From: Rhizorhabdus histidinilytica
GTDB lineage: Bacteria > Pseudomonadota > Alphaproteobacteria > Sphingomonadales > Sphingomonadaceae
NCBI RefSeq assembly: GCF_900167915.1
Contig: NZ_FUYM01000001.1
Location: 186,001 to 250,000, forward strand
Direction: 5' to 3'
DNA length: 64,000 bases
Shown here: in pieces, positions 49,174-56,745 of the stretch
How the letters are laid out: each line of letters opens with the position of its first letter
Numbering within the stretch: position 1 is the stretch's first letter
Position numbers and translations under genes: made by a program
Notes under the pieces: generated by a model
The model's database searches: none
Seen by the model: only the letters and a program-made list of their open reading frames with translations
Told to the model about the DNA's origin: nothing

Positions 49174-49566
49174 ATGTCTTCTACCGGAACTGCCATCGTC
49201 GGCGCCTTCTTCGCGGCCTTCGGGGCGGGCGACGTCCCCGGCGCGATGGCGCTGCTCGCGCCCGACGTCCGCTGGACCCTGCACGCCAACGGGATTCCGT
49301 GGGGCGGCACCTATAAGGGGCCCGAGGGCGTCGGCGACTTCTTCGCCAAATTCGGTGAGTTCGCCGAGCCGATCGAGATGACGCCGAAGTCGATGGTGGA
49401 GGCCGAGGGCCTCGTCTATGTGCGCGGGATCGAGCGCAGCAAGGTCAAGGCGAGCGGCAAGGAATATGCGGTCGAGTGGGTCCATGTGATCGGCACCGGC
49501 GACGGCAAGATCACCAGCTTCGACGAATATCTCGACAGCGCCGCGATCGCGGCGGCGATGCGCTGA
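49174..49566 (+). CDS. SnoaL-like/NTF2-fold protein
   Basis: Protein of 130 aa with the cone-fold pattern: AFFAAFGAGDVPGAMALLAPDVRWT, GTYKGPEGVGDFFAKFGE and EWVHVIGTGDGKITSFDEYLD. Family members are isomerases, hydratases or binding proteins with a hydrophobic cavity. It has no signal peptide. It lies 11 nt after the flavoprotein and 5 nt before the cytochrome gene. The specific role is unknown. Confidence 0.85.
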   Translation: MSSTGTAIVGAFFAAFGAGDVPGAMALLAPDVRWTLHANGIPWGGTYKGPEGVGDFFAKFGEFAEPIEMTPKSMVEAEGLVYVRGIERSKVKASGKEYAVEWVHVIGTGDGKITSFDEYLDSAAIAAAMR

Positions 49567-49571
49567 CGGTC

Positions 49572-50210
49572 ATGCGGGCGCCCGTCATCTTCATCGGCGC
49601 GGCGGCGGTGGTCGTGGCGGCGGCGGGCTGCTCGACCGCCACGCCCGCGCCGAAGGCCTCGTCGCCGGTCGCCCGCGGCCGGGCCTATTACACCACTTGT
49701 CAGGGCTGCCACGGCAATGCCGGCGAGGGCTTCGCCGGCATGAAGGCGCCGCGCCTCGCGGGCCTGCCGCCGAGCTATGTCGCCGAGCAGCTCCTGCTCT
49801 ACCGCAAGGACCTGCGCGGCGGCCCCGCCGACTTCCAGGGCGTGCAGATGAACGGCCGCGCCAAGGCGCTGCCCGACGAGCAGGCGGTCCAAGACGTCGC
49901 CGCCTATATCGCGACGCTGCCACCGCCGCCGGCACCGGTCGCGGCAGCGAAGGGCGGGGCGGGGACGGCGCTCTACGAAAGCTGTGCCGCCTGCCATGGC
50001 GCGCGCGGCGAGGGCAATGCCGAACTCGGCGCGCCGCCGCTGGCGGGCACCGATGCCGACTATCTCGCGCGGCAGCTCCGCAATTTCAGGAAGGGCATTC
50101 GCGGGCGCGAGGGCGACGAGAGGGGCCAGCAGATGGCGGCGGCGGCCGCCGTCCTGCCCGACGAAGCGGCGATCGATGCGGTCGCGGCCCACGCCAGCAC
50201 GCTGCGGTAG
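49572..50210 (+). CDS. Dihaem cytochrome c lipoprotein
   Basis: Protein of 212 aa. The signal peptide ends in the lipobox VAAAGC, so it is anchored to the periplasmic membrane face. Two class-I domains each have a CxxCH haem site (CQGCH near residue 43, CAACH near 138) and likely Met ligands downstream (QMNGRAK, GQQMAAA). It resembles the c4/c553-like partners of alcohol dehydrogenases. It lies between the exported flavoprotein and the GMC enzyme and could carry electrons from either to the terminal oxidase. Confidence 0.9.
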   Translation: MRAPVIFIGAAAVVVAAAGCSTATPAPKASSPVARGRAYYTTCQGCHGNAGEGFAGMKAPRLAGLPPSYVAEQLLLYRKDLRGGPADFQGVQMNGRAKALPDEQAVQDVAAYIATLPPPPAPVAAAKGGAGTALYESCAACHGARGEGNAELGAPPLAGTDADYLARQLRNFRKGIRGREGDERGQQMAAAAAVLPDEAAIDAVAAHASTLR

Positions 50211-50232
50211 CCATTCAACCGGGGATTTCGAA

Positions 50233-51837
50233 ATGCAGATGGAAGGTGCCGAGTTCGACTACATCGTGGTCGGGGCGGGCTCGGCGGGTAGCGTGATCGC
50301 GGCGCGCTTGAGCGAGCGGGCGGATGTCAGCGTCCTGCTGATCGAGGCGGGCGGCAGCGACAACCGCTTCTGGCTCAAGATCCCGGTCGGCTACGGACGC
50401 ACCATCACCGATCCCACGGTGAACTGGAAGTACATGACCGAGCCGAATCCGGCGCTCGGCGGCCGCCGCATCTACTGGCCGCGCGGCAAGACGCTGGGCG
50501 GGTCGAGCAGCATCAACGGCCTGATCTACATCCGTGGCCAGGCGCAGGATTACGACCAGTGGCGCCAGCTCGGCAACGAAGGCTGGGGCTATGAGGATGT
50601 GCTGCCCTTCTTCCGCCGCGCCGAGGACCAGGAGAATGGCGAGGACCGCTATCATGGCGTCGGCGGCCCGCTGAGCGTCACCAACCTCGTCGAGCGCAAC
50701 CCGCTGTGCGATGCCCTGATCGGCAGTGCGGAGGCCAACGGCATTCCGCACAATCCCGACTTCAACGGCGCCGTGCAGGAGGGCGTCGGCTATTATCAGG
50801 CGACGATCCGCAACGGTGCGCGCTGCTCGACCTCGGTCGCCTATCTGAAGCCGGCCAGGCGCCGCCCGAACCTGACGATCCTGACCGAGACCCAGGCAGA
50901 GACGATCCTGTTCGACGGTACCCGCGCGAGCGGCCTGCGCGTGCGGCGGGGTGGCGAGAGCTTCACGGTCAGGAGCCGGCGCGAGCTGATCCTGTCGGGC
51001 GGTTCGGTCAACTCGCCCCAGCTCCTGCTGCTGTCGGGCGTCGGCCCGGCGGCCGAGCTGAAGGCGCTGGGGATCGATCCGGTCCACGACCTGCCCGGCG
51101 TCGGCGAGAATCTGCAGGACCATTATGGCGGGCAGATCACCTGGCGCTGCAACCAGCCGATCACGATGAACGACATCATGCTCAGCAAGCGCAAGCAGCT
51201 CTTCGCCGGGCTGACCTGGTTGCTGTTCCGCGACGGGCCGCTGTCGGTGCCGGCGGGGCAGGCAGGGCTGTTCGCCCGCGTCTCGCCGGGCGCGGCGACG
51301 CCTGACGTCCAGTTCCTGTTCCAGACCTTCAGCGGCGGCTATTATGAGGACGGGCTGTTCAAATTCTCGGGCTTCGCCAACTTCATCTGTCCGGTCCGGC
51401 CGCAGAGCCGCGGGCGGCTCAGCCTGGCGAGCGCCGACCCGTTCGAGGCGCCGCGCCTCGCGCCCAATTACTTCGCGCACGAGGCCGATCGGCGGATCGC
51501 GGTCGAGGGCCTCAAGCTCGCGCGCCGGATCGCCGCGACTCCGCCGCTCGCCGACTTCATCTCGGCCGAGCATCTGCCTGGCGCCGACGTACGGACCGAC
51601 GACGAGATCGAGGCCTATTTCCGGGAAACCGGCGGCTGCGTCTCGCATCAGGTCGGCACCTGCAAGATGGGCAATGACGGGATGGCGGTGGTCGACAGCC
51701 GACTGCGCGTCCACGGTGTTCGGGGCTTGCGTGTCGCCGACGCATCGATCATGCCCACGCTGATATCGGGCAACACCAACGCGGCGAGCATCATGATCGG
51801 TGAAAAGGCGGCGCAGATGATCGCGGACGACGCTTGA
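50233..51837 (+). CDS. GMC-family alcohol dehydrogenase
   Basis: Protein of 534 aa from ATG 50233 (ATG 50239 also possible). The FAD motif is IVVGAGSAGSVIAARLSE at residues 11-28; GMC signatures RGKTLGGSSSINGLIYIRG and LSGGSVNSPQLLLLSG are intact, and the catalytic His is in GGCVSHQVGTCKMG, with NTNAAS at the end. Size and motifs match choline and polyethylene-glycol dehydrogenases. It lacks a signal peptide. Its stop overlaps the TTG start of the next permease. It is the likely first oxidation step of the cluster. Confidence 0.94.
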   Translation: MQMEGAEFDYIVVGAGSAGSVIAARLSERADVSVLLIEAGGSDNRFWLKIPVGYGRTITDPTVNWKYMTEPNPALGGRRIYWPRGKTLGGSSSINGLIYIRGQAQDYDQWRQLGNEGWGYEDVLPFFRRAEDQENGEDRYHGVGGPLSVTNLVERNPLCDALIGSAEANGIPHNPDFNGAVQEGVGYYQATIRNGARCSTSVAYLKPARRRPNLTILTETQAETILFDGTRASGLRVRRGGESFTVRSRRELILSGGSVNSPQLLLLSGVGPAAELKALGIDPVHDLPGVGENLQDHYGGQITWRCNQPITMNDIMLSKRKQLFAGLTWLLFRDGPLSVPAGQAGLFARVSPGAATPDVQFLFQTFSGGYYEDGLFKFSGFANFICPVRPQSRGRLSLASADPFEAPRLAPNYFAHEADRRIAVEGLKLARRIAATPPLADFISAEHLPGADVRTDDEIEAYFRETGGCVSHQVGTCKMGNDGMAVVDSRLRVHGVRGLRVADASIMPTLISGNTNAASIMIGEKAAQMIADDA

Positions 51838-53105
51838 AGGCGGCGGCCGGAGGTAACCAGCTTCGCCGAGCGATCCTCGCATCGCTGGCCGGCAACATGC
51901 TGGAATGGTACGACTTCTTTCTGTTCGGCACGGCGGCGGCGCTGGTCTTCAACCGGCTGTTCTTCCCCGCCGCCGATCCGACCGCGGCGCTGCTCGCCGC
52001 CTTCTCTGTCTATGCTGTCGGCTTCGCGGCGCGGCCGATCGGCGGGCTGATCTTCGGTCATGTCGGCGACCGCCATGGCCGCAAGGTCTCGCTGGTGTGG
52101 ACGCTGTCGATCATGGGGGTCGCCACCTTCGCGATCGGGCTGCTGCCGAGCTACGAGCAGGCGGGCATGCTTGCGCCCGCGCTGCTTGTCGCGTTGCGCC
52201 TGCTCCAGGGGATCGCCGCGGGCGGCGAATGGGGCGGCGGCGTGCTGATGATCACCGAGAACGCCCCTGCCGATCGGCGGGGCTTCCTCGGCGCCTGGAG
52301 CCAGGTCGGGGTGGGGCTCGGCTTCGTCCTCGCCTCGCTCGCCTTCTTTCTGGCGCGGCGGATGCCGGAGGCGGACTTCCTGGCCTGGGGCTGGCGGCTG
52401 CCCTTCCTCGCCAGCATCCTGATCTTCCTGGTCGGCGTGTTCATCCGCTTGCGCATCAGCGAGACGGCCCGCCATCTCGAGGAAGGGCGGGGGAGCCACG
52501 CCGCGCCGATCCTGCGCCTGCTGCGCCGCTATCCGCGCGCGATCCTGACCGGCGTCGGCATCCGCCTCGCTGAGAATGGCGGATCGCACCTGCTGATCAC
52601 CTTCTCGCTCGCTTATGGGGTGACGGTCGGCGCTCCGGCCGATGCGCTGCTGGTCGGGGTGATGCTGGGGATGATCGCCGACAGCGCGATGATGCCGGTG
52701 TTCGGCGCGCTGTCCGACCGGATTGGTCGGCGCGCCGTCTATTTGGCCGGGGTGATCGGGCTCGCGCTGTTCGGCTATCCTTTCCTGCGCATGCTCGACT
52801 CGGGGGCACCGGCGATGATCGTCGCCGCCTTCGTGATCGGCAACGGCCTGTGCCACGCCGCGATGATCGGGGTGCAGCCGGCGCTGTTCAGCGAGATGTT
52901 CGACGGCGAGGTGCGCTATTCCGGGCTCGCCTTCGTCCATGAGGTCTCGTCGGTGATCGTCGGTTTCGCGCCGCTGATCGCCACTGCCCTCTACGCGAGC
53001 AGCAAGTCGCCGGTACCGGTCGCCGCCTATCTGGCGATCCTCTGCCTGCTCAGCGCGGTGGCGCTGCTGAGCTGGCGTGGTGGGAAAGAAGATTTTTCGT
53101 CTTGA
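51834..53105 (+). CDS. MFS transporter, metabolite:H+ symporter (MHS) family
   Basis: Protein of 423 aa with a TTG start overlapping the GMC stop (TTGA). The MHS signatures are ASLAGNMLEWYDFFLFGTAA near the N-terminus, GHVGDRHGRKVSLVW in the 2-3 loop and GIAAGGEWGGGVLM. Relatives carry shikimate, alpha-ketoglutarate, proline/betaine or other organic acids. It may import the substrate across the inner membrane or handle the acid product. It is the second permease of the cluster. Confidence 0.93.
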   Translation: MKAAAGGNQLRRAILASLAGNMLEWYDFFLFGTAAALVFNRLFFPAADPTAALLAAFSVYAVGFAARPIGGLIFGHVGDRHGRKVSLVWTLSIMGVATFAIGLLPSYEQAGMLAPALLVALRLLQGIAAGGEWGGGVLMITENAPADRRGFLGAWSQVGVGLGFVLASLAFFLARRMPEADFLAWGWRLPFLASILIFLVGVFIRLRISETARHLEEGRGSHAAPILRLLRRYPRAILTGVGIRLAENGGSHLLITFSLAYGVTVGAPADALLVGVMLGMIADSAMMPVFGALSDRIGRRAVYLAGVIGLALFGYPFLRMLDSGAPAMIVAAFVIGNGLCHAAMIGVQPALFSEMFDGEVRYSGLAFVHEVSSVIVGFAPLIATALYASSKSPVPVAAYLAILCLLSAVALLSWRGGKEDFSS

Positions 53106-53205
53106 TCCGGGTTTGAGACAGGATTTGCCGGCGACTGGACAAATGTCAGGCGAAATCGGCAATTCTTTCGGTGCAGTCGACGCTATGCTTGCTCGATGGA
53201 GGAGC

Positions 53206-53520
53206 ATGATGATCGACATTGGTGACCCTGATGGCGGGACCGTATCCCGGTTCGACATCGTCGCGCGGCCCGACCCGCAGACGCTGGCCCGCCTCATCAA
53301 CCATTTCGCGCAACGCGCCCTCATCCCCAGCATCGTCGAAGCCCGCGAGGCCAACGGCATGATGCAGGTGGCGATCGAGCAGCCCGGCCTCTCGGTTCAC
53401 GAAGCGGGCATCGTCGCCGACAAGATGCGCAACAGCTGGCTGGTCGAGGAGGTCAGCCTGCGCTGCGGCAACGTCCGCCAGATACCGCTCAGCGAGGCGG
53501 TGATCGACCGCGCCGCCTGA
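53206..53520 (+). CDS. Small ACT-domain-like protein
   Basis: Protein of 104 aa from ATG 53206, after GGAGGAG; a frame open upstream reaches into the permease but lacks a binding site. The beta-alpha-beta rhythm FDIVARPDPQTLARLINHFAQR, MMQVAIEQPGLSVHEAGIVADKM resembles ACT domains that sense small ligands. No partner enzyme is fused. It comes 100 bp after the permease and is convergent with the phosphatase. Function unknown. Confidence 0.65.
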   Translation: MMIDIGDPDGGTVSRFDIVARPDPQTLARLINHFAQRALIPSIVEAREANGMMQVAIEQPGLSVHEAGIVADKMRNSWLVEEVSLRCGNVRQIPLSEAVIDRAA

Positions 53521-53529
53521 TCCGGCCGG

Positions 53530-54303
53530 TCAGGCGCCGGGCGTGCCGGTCTGGAGATACCAGCGCTGCGCGCCTTCGATGCCGAGCGCGGTCAGCCGGC
53601 CGCTGGCATAGGCGCCGGTGTCGATCCCGATCCGGTTGGCGCGCTCGTCGATCTCCGTCGTCACCGAATGGCCGTGCACCACCATCGCGCCATGGTCGGC
53701 GCCGTGGAACAGGAAGTCGCGCCGAATCCATCGCATGTCGCTCGGCGCCTGATCGTCGAGCGGGATGCCTGGGCGGACGCCGGCATGGGCGAAGAAATAT
53801 CCGCCGGCGCGATAGGAACTGCGCAGCGCCGCCAGCCAGTCGAGATGCTCACGGGGGACGGCGGCCCGAACCAGGTCGATGATCCCCGGAGGATCGGCAT
53901 AGTCATAATCCTGCGCCGAGACGCCGTAGCTGAGCAGCGTCTCGCGGCCGCCCATCTTGTGGAGCAGCGCGGCGGCCCGGCGGTTGCCTTCGGCGGTCGC
54001 GAGCAGGACTTCCTCATGGTTGCCCATCAGGAACACGACCTTGTCGTCACCCAGGTCGAGCTTCATCATCAGCTCGATCACGCCGCGCGAGTTCGGGCCG
54101 CGATCGATATAGTCGCCGAGGAACAGCAGGCGCGTGTCCGCCGCGCCGCGCTGCTCGTCGTCGCCGTCGATCGCACGGATCAGCGTGTTGAGCAGGTCGT
54201 AGCAGCCGTGGATGTCACCGATCGCATACCAGCGCTGGCCCTCGGGCGCGGCGTGGCGAGGGCGCTTCCAGCGCGAAGGCGACAGAAGGTCGCGAATGGC
54301 CAT
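53530..54303 (-). CDS. PPP-family serine/threonine phosphatase-like metallophosphoesterase
   Basis: Protein of 257 aa with the three PPP signatures: GDIHGCYDLL, LFLGDYIDRGPNSRG and LMGNHEEVLL, plus HAGVRPG and VVHGHS supplying later metal ligands. It binds two metal ions. Bacterial members dephosphorylate proteins or diadenosine polyphosphates. Position next to an exopolysaccharide cluster with a tyrosine kinase is suggestive, but PPP enzymes prefer Ser/Thr. No signal peptide. Confidence 0.92.
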   Translation of the reverse strand: MAIRDLLSPSRWKRPRHAAPEGQRWYAIGDIHGCYDLLNTLIRAIDGDDEQRGAADTRLLFLGDYIDRGPNSRGVIELMMKLDLGDDKVVFLMGNHEEVLLATAEGNRRAAALLHKMGGRETLLSYGVSAQDYDYADPPGIIDLVRAAVPREHLDWLAALRSSYRAGGYFFAHAGVRPGIPLDDQAPSDMRWIRRDFLFHGADHGAMVVHGHSVTTEIDERANRIGIDTGAYASGRLTALGIEGAQRWYLQTGTPGA

Positions 54304-54404
54304 CGACTACCTGTGGACAATCCCGTTGCTCGTTCGCGTCGCCCCCTAATCGACGGAAGCGCCGGAGGAAAGACGGCCCATGACCATGGGCCATGCTGGC
54401 GACT

Positions 54405-55691
54405 CTATTTTGCGCCGAAACCGGTGATCGCGATCTTGATCGTCTTGATCGCGATCAACACATCGATCCAGACCGAGAAGTTGCGGATATAGTAGAAGTC
54501 ATATTGCAGCTTGCGGTGGATCGCGTCGAGATCGGTGACATGGCCCTGGTTGACCTGCGCCCAGCCGGTGATGCCAGGGCGGACGATGTGGCGGTAGAGA
54601 TAGAAGGGAATCTCCGCATCGTACCAGCGCGAGAGCGAGATCGCCTCGGGACGCGGGCCGATCCAGCTCATCTGGCCCGCGAGGATGTTGAAGATCTGCG
54701 GCAGCTCGTCGAGCCGGGTGCGGCGCAACCAGCGCCCCGCGCGGGTGATTCTGTCGTCGGCGACCAGCGTCATCGCGGCGGTGGCGTCGGCTTCTCCACG
54801 GGCCTTCTCCTCGCGCATCGTGCGGAACTTGACGATGCGGAACGCGCGCCCGCCGGCGCCGACGCGCAGCTGCCGGAAGAAGGCGGGCCCCGGCGAATCG
54901 ATGCGGATCCAGGCGGCGATGGCCAGGAACAGCGGGCACAGGAACGGCAGCAGGATCAGCGCCGACAGGAAGTCGATCACCCGTTTGGCATGGCGCCACG
55001 CGCGGTTCGGCATGAGCGAGCCGAAATTATTCTCCGACAGATGCTCGATCGAGACGCGGCCGGTCAGCGATTCGAGGACCTGCTTGCTGTGCAGGACGGT
55101 GCGCCCCTGTACCGCGGCCTCCGCCAGCATGCGGTCCCATTTGGGATCATGGTCCTGGCGGAAGTCGGCGGTGATGAAGGCCGAGGGGTCGTCAGGGACG
55201 GCCGGGGTCCGCATCCGGATCCATTCGACCTCGGAGGGGAGGGTGAGGCCCTGCAGGTCGAAACCCGGTACTACGTAGAAACGACGTCGGGTCCGCGGCA
55301 GCAGATAGATGCTGAGGACGAAGAATACGGCGATGCTCGAGAGGAAGGTCGAGGTCAGGTAGATACGGCTATATTCCAGGCGCAACGCCAGCAAGGCCGC
55401 GATGGCCAGGCCGAACGAGCCGATGAAGGACGGCAGGATGTAGCCGAAGGTCCGCGTGCCCGGAAAGGCAGTGACCCGGCTCAGCATCGTCATCCCCAGG
55501 ATCAGGGCGACCGTTGCGGCGATGAAGCTGTTGGCGAAGCCCGTCGTGCCGAGGGCGGTCTGGAAATCGCCATAGCGGATATAGGCCGGCAGCAGGATCG
55601 CGATGCAGAAGCCGATGAGGAACTGGGCGGGCAGGGCATTGAGCGCGCTGACACGCGCTATCCTGACCTGGGGCTCGCGCGTCATGAGCAC
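54405..55691 (-). CDS. Polyprenyl-phosphate sugar-1-phosphate transferase (exopolysaccharide priming)
   Basis: About 428 aa from GTG 55691 (GAGGAG 11 nt upstream); ATG 55685 is an alternative. Four or five N-terminal helices precede a CoA-binding-like region, then the catalytic bacterial sugar transferase domain: RVIDFLSALILLPFL, DSPGPAFFRQLRVG, FRIVKFRTM, RRTRLDELPQIFNIL and SWIGPRPEA. It loads the first sugar onto undecaprenyl phosphate, as in sphingan synthesis. It is divergent from the glycine-rich peptide gene and the polysaccharide operon. Confidence 0.93.
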   Translation of the reverse strand: MLMTREPQVRIARVSALNALPAQFLIGFCIAILLPAYIRYGDFQTALGTTGFANSFIAATVALILGMTMLSRVTAFPGTRTFGYILPSFIGSFGLAIAALLALRLEYSRIYLTSTFLSSIAVFFVLSIYLLPRTRRRFYVVPGFDLQGLTLPSEVEWIRMRTPAVPDDPSAFITADFRQDHDPKWDRMLAEAAVQGRTVLHSKQVLESLTGRVSIEHLSENNFGSLMPNRAWRHAKRVIDFLSALILLPFLCPLFLAIAAWIRIDSPGPAFFRQLRVGAGGRAFRIVKFRTMREEKARGEADATAAMTLVADDRITRAGRWLRRTRLDELPQIFNILAGQMSWIGPRPEAISLSRWYDAEIPFYLYRHIVRPGITGWAQVNQGHVTDLDAIHRKLQYDFYYIRNFSVWIDVLIAIKTIKIAITGFGAK

Positions 55692-55997
55692 GGTCCGTAA
55701 CACTCCTCAGTAACGCTCCATGGGGAACATGCCGCGCTTCTGCCCGTTACGCGACATGGTTGCAGTGATCCAGCGCACAGCGAAGATGCGGCAACCTGCT
55801 ATGCAAGAGCCCTGCGAACGTGATCGGACTACTCCCCCTGGATGCCCAGCGGCGAATGAAAGTTACTGGCCCGGATTCCATTTATATAAGCTTTTATCTG
55901 AAGTTGGACAGTATATTAAAGCGCCGTACAGGTTTTTTCACGTTGCGCGCGGGCCCCGACGGGGTTATGGAAAGGTCGACCTTGTAAGGAGGCGGTT
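55692..55997. other. Divergent intergenic region of the exopolysaccharide locus
   Basis: 306 bp without a gene. The AT-rich part at 55878-55925 is the likely promoter zone; TTGGAC at 55904 and TACAGG at 55927 are 17 bp apart and make a weak sigma70-like pair for the + strand. The 70 bp before the peptide start would be a long leader. Confidence 0.35.
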
Positions 55998-56366
55998 GTG
56001 AAGAGCTTTGGTAAAATTGCTTCGTCGCTTGCGATTGCTGCGCTGGTCGCGGCCCCGGTTGCTGCGGCTGTTCCCGAAGCCGGAACCACGCTGAGCCGTG
56101 CCGCCGTGAAGGCGATTGGCACGAAGATGCGGTCCGGTGTTGTCGCGCGCCTCAACAAGAAGGTCGCACGCAAGAGCGCCGTTGAGCTGGCTCAGGTCGA
56201 AGGTGCCGATGCCGGAACCGACGCGGGCGCTGGTGGTGCCGGTGGTGCTGGTGGTGCCGGTGGCAGTTTCGGTGGCCTCGGTGTCGCCGGTGCAGTTGCG
56301 GGTGTCGCAGCTGGCGTCGGCGTCGCGGTTGCGGCCTCGAGCGGCGGTGGCAGCAACAGCCCGTAA
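55998..56366 (+). CDS. Secreted glycine-rich protein
   Basis: Protein of 122 aa with GTG start 55998, five nt after a perfect AAGGAGG. A signal peptide (SSLAIAALVAAPVAAAV) is followed by a basic helix (RLNKKVARKSAVELAQVE) and a low-complexity Gly/Ala tail with GGAGGAGGAGG repeats and a GSNSP end. The strong ribosome binding site and terminator suggest an abundant product. A structural or matrix role beside the exopolysaccharide genes is a guess. Confidence 0.8.
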   Translation: MKSFGKIASSLAIAALVAAPVAAAVPEAGTTLSRAAVKAIGTKMRSGVVARLNKKVARKSAVELAQVEGADAGTDAGAGGAGGAGGAGGSFGGLGVAGAVAGVAAGVGVAVAASSGGGSNSP

Positions 56367-56395
56367 GGCTAACGCATCCAGCAGATGGACCGAGA

Positions 56396-56418
56396 GGGCG
56401 GCGCGAGCCGCCCTTTTT
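56396..56418 (+). terminator. Intrinsic terminator after the glycine-rich gene
   Basis: GGGCGGC (56396-56402) and GCCGCCC (56407-56413) form a perfect stem with a GCGA loop, followed by TTTTTGTTTT. It ends the 369-nt gene as its own unit. Confidence 0.92.
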
Positions 56419-56456
56419 GTTTTCTGGCGAATCTCTTTTTGTTTTTTGAGCGAATC
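56413..56456 (+). repeat. Imperfect direct repeat of the terminator tail
   Basis: CTTTTTGTTTTCTGGCGAAT... at 56413-56433 is followed by a near-copy at 56435-56456 (22-bp period), both ending CGAATC. It doubles the U-rich tail downstream of the hairpin. Confidence 0.7.
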
Positions 56457-56500
56457 GATGTCGGTCGGACCGATTTCCGCTACGTTCGGCTATTCCCTCC

Positions 56501-56534
56501 ATTTCGGTTCGTCGCGGATATTTCGGTTCGTCGC
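56501..56534. repeat. Perfect 15-bp direct repeat ATTTCGGTTCGTCGC, 19-bp period
   Basis: Copies at 56501-56515 and 56520-56534 are separated by GGAT. They lie in the gene-free stretch 56419-56745, about 210 bp before the polymerase-like gene. A tandem site of this form suggests a regulator binding ahead of the exopolysaccharide operon. The rest of the gap shows nothing further. Confidence 0.75.
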
Positions 56535-56745
56535 ATGACGGCGACAAAGGATGCCGAGGCATCTTTCCATTTTCCCTGCGTAGGTTAATGCACGAGAGCG
56601 ACTGTGCGGCGGGTCACAGCGCGGGGCTGTTCTGATCCCGTACCAACAGGACGCGTAGGGCGCGATTCGGCCGCTCTCCGCAGGGGGCGTCGAAGGCGAT
56701 GGCATCGACCGGTTTTCAACAGCTTCGAGGCGTCCGGGCGAGCGC

